Source: Cacajao melanocephalus (taxonomy: Eukaryota; Chordata; Mammalia; Primates; Pitheciidae). Taken from it: a stretch of 64,000 nucleotides of DNA. Under the pieces are notes generated by a model. It ran no database searches and was not told where the DNA came from. It was given only the letters and a program-made list of their open reading frames with translations. The translations under genes and the position numbers were made by a program. Location of the stretch: contig CAUYLG010039408.1 in NCBI GenBank assembly GCA_963573385.1, positions 1-64,000 on the forward strand. Direction: 5' to 3'. This document shows, in pieces, positions 53,782-64,000 of this stretch (its first letter is position 1; each line of letters begins with the position of its first letter).

Positions 53782-54014
53782 ATCAACTTAATTCTGCCTT
53801 CATGCTTCCATTACTCCAACCTATCAGTAAATCCCATCTGAGATATCTTAAAGGCCTATTTCCTCTCTAAAGATTGTATAATAGCTAGGAAAATGTGAAA
53901 ACAGCCTCTCATTTTAGTGTGATGGTGATTTCAGGAGGAGAAACAGCATGTGCAAAAGTACAGCAAAAGGTGAGATGAAATCTAGTGCTTAAATCTACTT
54001 AGAAACCATTCAAC
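53782..54014 (+). repeat. Mosaic block: copy of segment A fused to copy of segment B
   Basis: 53782-53920 is a copy of 52856-52994; 53919-54014 is a copy of 54785-54880. The two copies meet at about 53919-53921 with 2-3 bp overlap (GTG). Each pair is ungapped and about 93.5% identical (9/139 and 6/96 differences). The block lies between two TA-rich tracts. It looks like a templated insertion assembled from two nearby donors in one event. Confidence 0.93.
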
Positions 54015-54026
54015 ATATACATATTT

Positions 54027-54029
<3 letters not shown>

Positions 54030-54058
<29 letters not shown>
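54030..54058. repeat. (TA)n microsatellite, right edge of mosaic block
   Basis: About 13-14 TA units. Likely polymorphic and able to extrude a hairpin. Confidence 0.95.
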
Positions 54059-54061
<3 letters not shown>

Positions 54062-54339
54062 GAAGATAGATCAATTCACTGATAGGTCGATAGAGGCAAG
54101 AAAAACGACAGACTTTGGATAAGATCATTTCTGGTATATGACACCAGCCAGCTGATACTAAGTTGAATAATGCACATATTCAAAATAAAAACTTGCATGC
54201 TAACTACAAAATGTAAATTCTTTTAAAAATTGGCTTTACTGAAATGAACGACACAGACATAATATATGTCGTATAGAGACTACAGTCTATAGAAAGAGAT
54301 ATAAAGAGATGTGGAATCCATATAGGAAGACATGTAATG

Positions 54340-54627
54340 AAAACATCAACTGCAGACACCACATGTTCTCACTTACAGGCGGGAGCTGAACAATAAGAAC
54401 ACATGAACACAGGAAGGAGAACATCACACACCGGGGCCTGTGGGGGTTGGGGGGTTGGGGGGTTAGGGGAGAGATGGCATTAGGAGAAATACCTAAAGGA
54501 GATGATGGGTTGATGGGCGCAGCAAATCACCACGGCACATGTATACCTGTGTCACAAATCTGCACTTTCTGCACATGTACCCTAGAACTTCAAGTATAAT
54601 AATAACAAAACCAAAAAACACCAACTG
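54340..54627 (+). mobile_element. L1 3' end, very short, with target duplication
   Basis: The L1 body is 54353-54614: the last ORF2 codons (CACATGTTCTCACTTACAGG), the 3' UTR and an A-rich tail. Direct repeats of 13 bp with one mismatch (AAAACATCAACTG, AAAACACCAACTG) lie at 54340-54352 and 54615-54627. It landed between the mosaic block and segment B. Confidence 0.95.
54442..54469 (+). other. G-quadruplex motif in the L1 3' UTR
   Basis: Runs of 5, 6, 6 and 4 G separated by TT, TT and TTA. It satisfies the canonical G3+N1-7 pattern with very short loops. It is on the template strand for DGKB transcription. Confidence 0.9.
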
Positions 54628-54784
54628 AAAAACACGATAGTGGTTATGACAAGGCTAAGTTCAAGGCGATATATTGTTTGTAGGAAGAAAAAATTACCCA
54701 ATCTTAAGGGAAGATTTGCCTGAGGAATTCATGTGTAAGCAACAACTAGAAGTGTGTGAGACTCATATCCAGGTGAAGAAGGAG

Positions 54785-54880
54785 GTGATGGTGGTTTCAG
54801 GAGGAGAAACAGCATGTGCAAAAGCACAGCGAAAGATGAGATGAAATCTAGTGCTTAAATCTACCTAGAAACCATTCAAT
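54785..54880 (+). repeat. Segment B, original copy of a local duplication
   Basis: Ninety-six bp recurring at 53919-54014 with 6 differences and no gaps. Confidence 0.95.
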
Positions 54881-55469
54881 ATGACTGCAGCATAGAATTT
54901 CAGGGCATATGGCAGAAAAGGCATATTAGGCTCAATAAGGCAAGCAATACATGGGCCTATGACCCTTATAAATCATGTTAAAGAGTTCGAACTTATATAA
55001 GGGACTGTTGGCCCCACTGACGTATTTTTTCCAGTAAACAACATAATCAGATTTTTGATACTGAGAAATCATATGAACCCTCTGAAATTTAGTTTCTTTA
55101 TCCACAAAGTAGAAATAGTGTCATATATCCTGTTTACCTCATTAGATTCCTGCAAACATCAAATAATATATGCTAAAATCTAGCAAACTCTAATATACAA
55201 ATAATCTTACATTGCATAACATTTACTTAATATTGGAACTATTTTCTGTAGGAGGTGATAGATTGTACTACATATGACAATAAATAGTAAAGCACAACTC
55301 ATATCAGTTATTAGCAAATCATTAAAAGATATGTGAAGAAACCTAACTATTAGGGTAAAAATTTATGAGATGGAATTTATAAATGTTGGCAATAACTTTT
55401 AATTAATCTTTTATTATACTGTTCCTCTTATTGGGAGTTGAAGAGATTATTGGTCATGCTTCTTGCTGC
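54881..55469. other. DGKB: Single-copy intronic DNA
   Basis: AT-rich; nothing recognised. Confidence 0.35.
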
Positions 55470-56110
55470 CCAACATTTTTTAAGGAAACTGCCCGACAGT
55501 TTCAGGAATAGGAACCCTGCCCTTTAGACGTCTACAGAAGAAGCTCTCTCCCTCTGCCTGCTTTGGGGTCAACATGTGATCTATCAGCATGTGATCCATT
55601 GGCAAATGATCTGATAGCACCTGATACCTCAGACTGTAATCTATCAGAGTGTGAGCCATCATGTGTGATTCCTCAGTGTGGGATCTTTCAAAGTGTAATC
55701 TGCCAACACGTGACCTAAGCTTTGCCGATCAGGTGCACTGATATGAGATGTGAGCTTGGAATGCCGTGGCTTGAAGAAGGAGATACCAGGCAGAAATAGT
55801 TCTGGCCAGAATGGCAGGGAGATGTTCTGTTCTCTGAGGGCATGGGGTCTGAAGTCCTAGGGGTAGCAGCCTGTGCCCAGCTTCTCTATGGTGAGGTGTT
55901 GGACTCATGCACAGAAGCAGAGACATTAAGGTTACTTGTGGGAATGCCAGGCAATGTACTCTGTGAGTCGTTCCTGCTTGTATGGCATTTAAGCTGAGTT
56001 ATATGTCCTTTGGAAAGATTGTGGGGGTAACTAATATCAGTAAATATGTTCCTTTTCTCTTCCCACAAATGAAAGTGGATTCTGTTGTTTACAAGTAAAA
56101 ATCCTGACTG
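55470..56110 (+). other. Unclassified, possibly LTR-derived segment
   Basis: GC-richer than its surroundings. It contains a 15 bp repeat (55573-55721) and ends with GGATTCTGTTGTTTACAAG and AATCCTGACTGA. That ending resembles the 3' ends of ERVL/MaLR-type LTRs. I could not match the rest to a family, and no clear target duplication was found. Confidence 0.3.
55573..55721 (+). repeat. Degenerate 15 bp tandem repeat, about 10 units
   Basis: Units approximating CATGTGATCTATCAG start at 55573, 55588, 55603, 55618, 55633, 55648 (14 bp), 55662, 55677, 55692 and 55707. GTGAT or GTAAT recurs at a constant place in most units. The period is a multiple of 3, so minus-strand frames show a D-H-M-L/I-like 5-residue repeat, but there is no sign of a gene. 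Confidence 0.8.
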
Positions 56111-56434
56111 ATATATGTGTCAAAATAAAACTATGATTTTCATCTTAAGGTGGCAACCTTTTTTTTACTGCTTTATTGTACTTGGGAACCAGGGCACAAA
56201 AGCCATGAGGATGAGTGTATAAATTTGGAACAAAAGAGGGGAAAGAAATGGATTCCAATACTCCGTCTTCAAAGTGAACTAAAAAAAATTTAAAATGAAT
56301 AACCCCAAAAATTATATATAACTTGTCAGCACAATTTCTCATTTGATCCTTGAACCAGCATCTACAGAACTCTGTAGATGAACTTCCACAGAAGTTTGTT
56401 TGTAAAGCTCTACTCTATGACATTCTCAGTAAAG
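56111..56434. other. DGKB: Single-copy intronic DNA
   Basis: Nothing recognised. Confidence 0.3.
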
Positions 56435-56650
56435 TTTTACAGTGATTAAACATGCAAGCTTTTTATGAGTTCTGGGTCCAGATTGTTGCTCCTTAAGCTA
56501 CTGTGTGACTTTGAAAACAGTATTTAATCTTTGTGAGCACCTGTCTCTCTTGTAAAATAAAATAAAATATCCAGTGAAAGAGTATATTCAACACACTTAG
56601 TACTATGCTTGGCCAAAGACAGACCTTTAATAGTTGCTAATACTGTTACC
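56435..56650 (+). mobile_element. MIR, plus strand
   Basis: ACTGTGTGACTTTGAAAACAG, TATTTAATCTTTGTGAGCACC, and the terminal CTTTAATAGTTGCTAATACTG follow the MIR order. AAATAAAATAAAATA is a local slippage. Confidence 0.8.
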
Positions 56651-59479
56651 TATTAAAAGAAAACATTTACTTGAGCTTGAAAAATATTTCAAGGCTGGGA
56701 CAGGAATAGTGGGTACTAGTATTCAGGTTTTTTAAACTGCTGGTGGACGTGCTATATCAGAAGGTCTTAAAAACTTGAAGAAAACAAAGACCAGTCTAGG
56801 ATAAAGAAATATATTCTATTTAATCTTCATGTTTGAAGTCGGAGGCAGAAAGGATTAATGGGGGTTCAGCTTCTACTTCAAACAGTTTCCATCCCTTTTG
56901 CTGGTTGCAAGGGATTGTAAACAACCTCAATTTCTCCTCTGTATACATCTTCTTCTTCCTTCTTTCCTCTGTGTTATGCATTTATGTTTCTTTGTTTGTG
57001 TGTGCACATATACCAGTATTTCTGTGTTAAAAGAATTCAAAATGAGAATAGTTGCATTAATTTTACAATAGTTAAAGGAACTGGCTTTATTGGTTCCCTT
57101 CTTTATTTTTCTGCATTCTAGCCTTCTCTCTTTAGTTTTGAAATATAGGAGTACTAGGTAGCCTCTGCAGCTAGCTTGATTCTTTACTCACTGAAAACAC
57201 AGCTAGTGTTTTTTTCAGTCCGATACGAGGGATCCAAAAGTTGTTAGAAATAAACAAAAGAATATTCATAGCCTCCTGAAAATAGCTAGTTTATTTTTTA
57301 TTTTTTTTTTGGATTTATCCTTTTTACTTCCTTCCTTTTAGATTCTCTTCTTCTTTTTACTCCATTTCCGAATTGACTAGCTTCTTGGTAGCCTATATAT
57401 TATATACAATGACTTACTAAATTACTGGAGTAATATCAACATACTTGCATACATCATTTATCTTTTTTTCTACGGTGCACATGTCTCAAACAGAATACAA
57501 TTATAGCTTAATGCTGAGTGGGAAATAAGCAGTGCTTATGTATTGAGGACTTGAGTATAAGCCTGAGTAACTATTACTACTGATAGAAAAAAAAAAGCCA
57601 AACGAACTTTAAAAACCATCACCATTCATCAATTTTTAAATTTTATCTCATGTTTAAACATTTATTTGCTTCAAATGAATAATTAAAGTCAGTCCCATCT
57701 CCCCCAAACCAAAATTAAGTAGCATTGAAATTCCTTTTCATAGAGAGATATACTACAAAATGGGGTATTTGGAAAGATACAGACACTGTTTGCAACTATA
57801 AAAACAAGATCAAAACATTTAGATGCCCTTTCTCCACTTCAGTAGGACAGCAACTACACAAGGCTATTCTCTGGAGTAATGATCTTGCCTCCTTCCAAAG
57901 GCTTTTTTATCCTATATTCAGGAGGTCAAATGCAGTCTTCAGCTGCACAGAGCTCCACTCCTATTAATTTAAAATGGGGGCTCCAGAGGTTCACATTCAG
58001 CAAAATCTGTCCCTTAAGAGGTAAGCTTTACCAATCTCCCATTTGAAGAAAAAAAAGAGCATTTATCTTTGGGAAAAAATAACTTCTTAAGTTATCTATC
58101 TATTCCCTAATAAGAAATAAAGAAAAGCTTAAGACGTAAGTTAATAAAATATCCTTTTTATTAAGCAGAGTTCACTTTATTTTCATGTTTTGGCAACACT
58201 GTTTTAGAGGATTTGCATGGGGGACTCTGGAATTGTTATTTTATCATTATATTATCATTTTGTTAAGCTATCTGGCAAACTGAAAAGGTTATTTACCCTA
58301 TGGCTTTTTTTTTTTTTTTTTAAATGTTGAGCATTCATTGAAAAGAATGAAAGAAATCTGGTTGAAGATGCAGGTGCACTAATAAATGGGTGGTCTTTGG
58401 ATTCCAGTATTTATGTGTACTGTGGCAAAGCTGAACAGAAACCTAAATGTTATACATACCAAGTGGTACAACAAGAACATCTGTGTTGGGGGGATTGAAC
58501 TGGCATGGCTAACACCTACAGTGCCAGGTGCAAAGGAAATTTCAATACAGCTTGAGTAATCTTGACTGCTAGCATCTGCCTGCATCAGATTATCTCCTAT
58601 GTTCCTAGTCCACCACTATGCATTAGAGTATTTATATGATACATCTGGTGGAGCAATGGCCAAGCAAGAAGTAGGGATGCCTCCGTTACTGGGGGCAAAT
58701 GCCTGACTCTTTAACGCAATACAAAGGCAAGCAGGAATTCATTTCAGGCCCACAGGCAGCCAGCCAACTCTTCAAGACTAATTAGCAGATAGCACTCCAG
58801 TGTGATGGTTGCTTTGTCCTTTCAGTTTAGTTACATATCTATGCGCATAATCTGGAGACATTTAACTTTGCAGTTTAAAATCCTACTTCTAAATATCATT
58901 GCCAGGAAAATAACAGCGTTTTAATATGTTGCCAGAATCACAACAGAGCTTTAATGTGACTTGGCTCAATCCAAAGTCTCAACGTACATCTGATTTTCAG
59001 AATGAATCACTGTGGTGGGGTGAGAATGGTGGAGATCATCAATCCATTAGTCTCCACAACATCAAGTCTCACACGTCCAACAACACAAGGATTATGCCCC
59101 TCTCTTCAAATCTTTCTCACCTCAAGAGATTATTGTATCACCAAATGCAGAGAAAATCAATGGGCATTGCTTCAGCAGCCCACCATCTAAGAATCTACAT
59201 AAACCAGCACCTACCTTTCCTCTCTGCTTCTTGTTACCATAGATGTATGACACCTCTGTTTTTGTATTTATACAGCAAACCCATCCCTTCCTGCTTTATA
59301 TACCCACCTTTCTCTGATTTTTGTATGCACTCCCCCCTCCACTGTATCCTTGCCATCTGAATATATTAATCCACTTGCAATTCTCTTCTTCAAAGAATAC
59401 CTCTGTAAATGTTATGTTCCGCTGCGACTACAACCTTTCCCAGGTGAAGGTATTCTTTCACAATCAAACATCTTTATAG
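56651..59479. other. DGKB: Repeat-poor intronic DNA
   Basis: About 2.8 kb with poly(T) runs near 57295-57310 and 58304-58321 but no recognised interspersed repeat or exon. A GC-richer part at 58640-58800 was examined for DGK exons; none found. Confidence 0.4.
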
Positions 59480-60215
59480 GTTTCTTCACTGTGTTCTCCT
59501 CCTACTCACACCTCAATCTATTCAAATCTGGCTCCTTTCCCCAACATTTTATGAAACTGTATCATTTTAATTTTATAGGTCCCATCTCTCCATGCTGCTA
59601 AAATCAAAAGACTTTATCATCCTAATAGCTATTGCTGCAGTATTTGAAATGTGTGTCCATTACTTCCTCATGAAGTCTCTTTCCTTAGCCTCTGCTATGT
59701 GATATTTACACTGATGTTTTGTGATATTTACTCCCAAGTTTTGTGTTCCTCTACATCTCTGGACACTTACTCCTATTCTTCTTTGCCCTCCCTTTTCACT
59801 GTACTTGAAAATTAAAGGATGTAATTATGCAAGGCTTTGTCCTGAGTCATCTTTTCACTATGCCTTTTCCTTAGAAATTCTCATTCACCAGTACGACTTC
59901 GATTGCCATCATCTTACATATGAGCTACACAGTTTAATCTCCAGCTTAGAGTAAATCTGTTTTCTAAACTTCAAGCCCTAGCATCAAATCATTCATTTGA
60001 CATCTGAATTTGAATGCTCATAAATACTCCAAATCTAATACTTCCTAGTCTAACTCAACGTCCTCATAGCCCCAAAATACTTTTTTTTTCCTAAAGTAAC
60101 TAGTCCTTGCAAATTTCACTACCATCCATCTAACTGATTAAGCTAGATAATTCACCATTTTTGACACCTCTGTTTTGCTTCTTTTCCAAATCGATCAATG
60201 ACTAAGTATTGCCAA
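59480..60215 (+). mobile_element. L2 LINE, reverse-transcriptase region, part 1
   Basis: Order of L2 ORF2 blocks on the plus strand: the CACCTCAATCTATTCAAATCTGG region, a TTGCTGCAGTATTTGA (A-A-F-D) block near 59630, an AATTATGCAAGGCTTTGTCC (QGSVLGP) block near 59822 and a TTTTTGACACCTCTGTTTTG block near 60158. All frames are broken. It continues after the L1M insertion at 61290. Confidence 0.75.
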
Positions 60216-60219
60216 TTAA

Positions 60220-60709
60220 CTTAAAAAAATTAAACATTTTACATGACTATGTACATCATAAAAAATGGGAACAATGTCCTTTCATCATCACTTCTAATTC
60301 TTGGGCATCTTCCTTTACACAGAGGTAACATTAATTATGAAATATATTCAAATTTTTATTAATTCTTATATATGTACCAGTTCAATTTGAAACATACCAC
60401 TTTTGTATATCAATTTTTATGAAAAAAATTGTAACACACTCTAAAATTTGATTTATTCAGGCAAAAACATGTCCTGGAAAGCTATTTTTGTATATACATC
60501 AATTTGATTCATTTTAATTAATGCCCAAAATAACACAGTATATATATCCCTCTGTTAGAGTTTCTTCTATTTAAAGTTGGGCTTTCTCATTTTTTTCTGT
60601 TACAGTGCTGCAATGAATATATTCAAGCATGGTTCCTTATATGAGTGATTCTTGAGATAGAGAAATAAAGATTGAAAAGATATTGCCAGATTATATTCCC
60701 AAGTGGTAC
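60220..60709 (-). mobile_element. L1M (ME-like) remnant inside L2, part 1
   Basis: The plus strand reads as complement of an old L1: GCTGCAATGAATATATTCAAG near 60608, GATATTGCCAGATTATATTCCC near 60679, AAGTGGTAC at 60701. The 3' part (60300-60480) is AT-rich UTR-like. Confidence 0.65.
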
Positions 60710-61101
60710 TGGGAGGAAATTCTCCATGAATTTGTCACTTTTCTTTGTGTCTGGCAAGCAAAGCGTTGTCTATCATTTATTCCATACTATCTTTTAAAAA
60801 GACGTAGAGTGAACAGCCTTGGAAGATAACGTGTCTCCCTGTAGAGCAAGGGGAAGGCATGGTAACTCTTAAGTGTAACAGTATTTCTCCTAAGCTCAGA
60901 GTTCTCCTATGATGCAAACCATTGCAGAGGCAGGTGTTATCTGGCCCCCTTAGTGTTGTCCTGTGGGAACTGGGGCTTGAGGAACTAGTGAAAAAAAGCT
61001 GATTATTCTGGTTGCTGCTACTGCTATGAATAATAAACTAAATTTATCTCTGGCCCAGGATTTTCGTGCCTTCCACCGGTGTTCACAGAACTGTGGTGAT
61101 G
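60710..61101 (+). mobile_element. LTR-like insertion within L1M, 7 bp target duplication
   Basis: These 392 bp interrupt the L1M reading. GTGGTAC flanks them on both sides (60703-60709, 61102-61108), and L1 resumes directly after as AGTTTACACTCTCATC. The segment has an AATAAA word at about 61031 followed by sequence like an LTR R-U5 end (GGATTTTCGTGCC). No internal proviral sequence. Family not identified. Confidence 0.6.
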
Positions 61102-61285
61102 GTGGTACAGTTTACACTCTCATCATACAAGTACAAACAAGATCAGCTTTCTCACATTATAGCCAATAATTGATAGTAATAAATGGTCCTTTTTTATTTC
61201 CAATAAAACAAAAAAGGCATTTTAGTTTGCATTTCCCTAGTTATTAGTACAGTGAGGTTGTACATGTTGCATTCTCACTTTCCTT
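61102..61285 (-). mobile_element. L1M remnant inside L2, part 2
   Basis: Continuation of the old L1 complement: TTAGTTTGCATTTCCCTAGT near 61223 and AGTGAGGTTGTACATG near 61251 are typical of the ORF2 end region. It stops at about 61275-61285, the 5' truncation point. Confidence 0.75.
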
Positions 61286-61289
61286 CTTC

Positions 61290-61642
61290 CTCTTTTTGTC
61301 TTGCCATTTGCCTCTTTTCAAGTACTCCTTACACTTTGACTCTTGCTCATCTGACGCCACCATCCTAGTTCAAAGTAGCTGCACTTACTTCCTAACTGGT
61401 CTTCCCACGTCTACTCAGCCTCCCTCAGATGCAGATATGATCAGATGGCTTCCTTGCTTAAAAACATTTGGTCTTTCCAATTGCCCTTAGGATAAAATTG
61501 GAAACTTCTGACCTGGCCTCCATGCCCTGAATAGTCTCGTCTCTAGCTCTATTTGTTGCCACTCCCTTGTCTTCATTTCCAACTCACATTTAGATTTTCA
61601 CTTTCTCGTGTGTGGTACACTCTTTCTCCTTTCGGAGATTTA
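61290..61642 (+). mobile_element. L2 LINE, part 2
   Basis: L2 homology resumes: CACTTACTTCCTAACTGGTC near 61382, GCTTAAAAACATTTGGTC near 61457, CCCTTAGGATAAAATTGGAA near 61484, CTCTTTCTCCTTTCGG near 61620. With part 1 it forms one L2 split by the L1M. Confidence 0.75.
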
Positions 61643-61667
61643 CAAAAAAAAAAAAAAAAAAAAAAAA
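61643..61667 (+). repeat. Poly(A) run
   Basis: About 24 consecutive A directly after the L2 sequence. L2 elements do not end in poly(A), so this is either an expanded A run or the tail of an unrecognised insertion. Confidence 0.85.
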
Positions 61668-62799
61668 TTCTATGTACTATCTCAAATTAATGTTTTATAA
61701 TAAAGAAATTGTTACCCTTTAAGGTTTAAGAAATAAGGGGCAAAAATATGTTTTGGTTGTAAATTTCAATAGAAAGAAAAGAAAAAGTTTAGGAAGAAAA
61801 TATATACATATATATTATAAGGCACTTATTTCTGGATAATGGGATAAACGCATTTTCTTACTTTAGTTATTTTAATTTTCTCTATTCTTTCTTCAACAAA
61901 CATATTTTGTTCTACTAATTAGAAAAAATAATCTGAAAAAACTGCTTTCGTTGGTCTCTATCCTGCTCTCTTCTGTGACATAATTACAGCAAAGCAAGTA
62001 ATGAAGTTTCAAACACAGTGGCTAATTTTACCCACAAAAAGGTAACACAATTTCAAAAGTACCAAGAGAAAATTAAATGCCCAAACAGCTTCTTTGTCAT
62101 CATCTAAGCTAATTTCAAATGAATAACACTAAGGGAATACAGTACTGAATTGAGAGGAATGTCCAATGCCTGCCTCACTAGTTTTAGAGTCAGAGTCACA
62201 CAGCACTGTCCCGACTTTCATTCACTCCTCTCTATATCTCCTGCTCCTTGGCTTCTCCTCCCACTTAACATTTAATAAGCACCGTCTATGTGCGGTGAAG
62301 TGAAAGTCCAAGTAGTTCATGGTGAAGCAGAGTAGTTGATCTGTAAGTACCTAGACTCATCATGACGGCAAATGATAAGACCAATGCATGAACGCAATGA
62401 TTATGATTGGAGGCAGCAGCTGAGTGGACTCTTCCTGGTGGCTGAGAGAGGCAGTACCATTTCTCATACAGAATAAACAGGAAAAATATGGCAATGTAGG
62501 GCAAATATAAACAATCCCATAAGAAAGGAACCTGTGATATAGGCATGCATATTTGTCAAGGTGATTAATGATGAACCTGGGAGAAAATTAAGGTTTTTGA
62601 GCCATATTATTCTCAAGGGTAAAACAGAGATAATATATTTATAAAGTGCCCCACAAAGTGCAGGACGCTTTGCATAAATATTATTAGGCATAAATATTCA
62701 TTCTTCTTCTTCTGTCTCTTACAGGTATATTCCCTTTCAAATTTCATAAGTCTATGTCATGCAGATGTATTCCAAATAATAATAAAGATGGTATTAATA
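61668..62799. other. DGKB: Single-copy intronic DNA
   Basis: Nothing recognised. Confidence 0.35.
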
Positions 62800-63030
62800 G
62801 TGAAAATAACCACTAATATATAGTAAGTACAATTAGTATACAAGTGTTTTACATGTTTTATCTCATTTAATCTTCAGTAACTCTCATAAGATGGCTACTG
62901 GTGTTATCCTCATTTTGCGGACGAGGAAACTTAGACACAGTTAAGTACATGGCCTAATAAATTAATGGCTGAGGTAGGATTTGTAATCAACCATTGTGAT
63001 TTAGGATTTGAGCTCCAAGATTATAACAGT
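62800..63030 (-). mobile_element. MIR, antisense
   Basis: The plus strand carries TACAAGTGTTTTACATGTTT, ATCTCATTTAATCTTCAGTA, CCTCATTTTGCGGACGAGGA and AACTTAGACACAGTTAAGTA, the MIR complement in order. Confidence 0.88.
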
Positions 63031-64000
63031 AACAATAACTACAAGTGTAATTACTAACCAGTGTTACTTCTTTGTGCAATGAAATTATATGTAAATGGAA
63101 AAAACAAGATTTGAAAGATATGCATTTTATTCACAAAAGTCAAACATTTAAAATATTACTTATTGATACAATGTTAAGCATGTTTCTCTCTGTATGTTTG
63201 CCTCTGTGTATATATGGCCTGGATATTGTTTCTTTATACAGATGAATTCACAACTAGTTACAAAACTCTTACTATATGTCAATGTTTGTTTAGAACCTAA
63301 AAGAGCTGAAAAAAAGCAGATAACATTCTTGCCTTCCTGGAGTTTACTGCCTAATGAGTATAACCAATTTAAAACAAAAACTAAGATACACAATTGCAAA
63401 CTATAACAAATGCCATTAAGGAAATAATATGAAGGTGTTATAAAATAGAAGAAGAAGAAGACATTACTTAAAATTTTTCTACTTTAACTTTTTAATCTGG
63501 ACAGAAGTTGCAGATAAGGAATATGGTTAGAGAAGAAATACAATTCCACTGGTAAACATGAGTCAATGTTACTCAACTCTCAGCCATGTCTAAGACTTTT
63601 TTGGATTTTCAAGGTCACACTAGTGTACTGTTGTATGTCATGAGTAATACATTTGGTTTAAATATTATTATGAACTGAAATTATAGAATAAAAATGTGAC
63701 TGTGAAAATGCACATAGCAAGTTCCCTCTTTTATCAATGTATATGTGTATGTGTGGGTGGGGAGGGAGGTGTGTGTGTGTTCTTAAAATAAAGGATTTAT
63801 GCCAATATATTGGTAACCATTGTCATTGGTAGATGGAATTATGAATGATTTTTTGTTTCTTTCCAACAGTCTATAATCTCTATTTTCTATACAGTTTAAG
63901 AGTTTTTATGTAGTACATTGAATAAGAAAAATGCACACATATATAGTTTTTAAAGTTCTTCTGAACCTGTAAGCTAGTATCTCATTTCATCTCACACATT
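63031..64000. other. DGKB: Single-copy intronic DNA with a G/GT-rich tract
   Basis: No repeat family recognised. At 63742-63781 there is a GT-rich run with an interposed GGGTGGGGAGGGAGG stretch. Confidence 0.35.

Noticed and set aside
57725..57967. 80-codon frame in repeat-poor DNA as an exon
   Set aside because: No convincing acceptor and donor in phase and no recognisable protein family.
58926..59360. 144-codon plus-strand open frame
   Set aside because: No recognisable domain, no splice or promoter context, low-complexity S/L/H/I composition; consistent with chance.

Overview
This is AT-rich, repeat-dense primate nuclear DNA, most likely human. It carries primate Alu elements, L1 copies with primate-type 5' and 3' UTRs, MIR and L2 fossils, hAT-Charlie transposons and a spliceless EEF1A1 retrocopy. 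Nothing bacterial, viral or plasmid-like is visible. No long host open reading frame exists; the longest frames are L1 or pseudogene remnants.

The one functional protein-coding signal is easy to miss because its exons are short. On the minus strand, two exons with intact splice sites (22936-23056, 121 bp, and 21694-21754, 61 bp, separated by an 1181 bp intron) encode 59 whole codons plus one split codon of the accessory domain of a type I diacylglycerol kinase. The residues best fit DGKB (7p21 in human). The whole window is therefore read as the 3' part of the DGKB gene: a partial downstream intron (1-21693), a short intron with one Alu, and more than 40 kb of the upstream intron (23057-64000). 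The final coding exon and the next upstream exon were searched for by eye and not found. Reading through the donor of the 61 bp exon gives four codons and a stop, with an AATAAA about 210 nt further on. This is a plausible alternative C-terminus and terminal exon.

Layout, low to high coordinates. 1-5.6 kb: L1 3' fragment, L2, Alu, then an L1 with both ends but a large internal deletion. 5.6-20.3 kb: mostly single-copy intron with four Alus, a HAL1/L1M ORF1 remnant with a 70 bp tandem duplication, MIRs, an L2, a CAN-repeat tract and a truncated L1. 20.4-23.1 kb: L2 split by an Alu, then the DGKB exons, with an inverted Alu pair around the 61 bp exon. 23-28.6 kb: single-copy DNA, two MIRs, one hAT. 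28.65-42.5 kb: two long L1s head to tail. The first holds an Alu; the second holds an EEF1A1 processed pseudogene and a MER1 transposon. 42.5-52.8 kb: sparse repeats, with an L2 split by a MaLR LTR. 52.8-54.9 kb: a local rearrangement in which a 233 bp block is a fusion of copies of two nearby segments. 55-64 kb: a degenerate 15 bp repeat, MIRs, and a three-level nest (L2 holding L1M holding an LTR-like insertion).

I see no new gene system. The most unusual observations are the mosaic templated insertion at 53.8 kb, the possible DGKB read-through terminus, and the EEF1A1 retrocopy joined directly to L1 reverse-transcriptase sequence.
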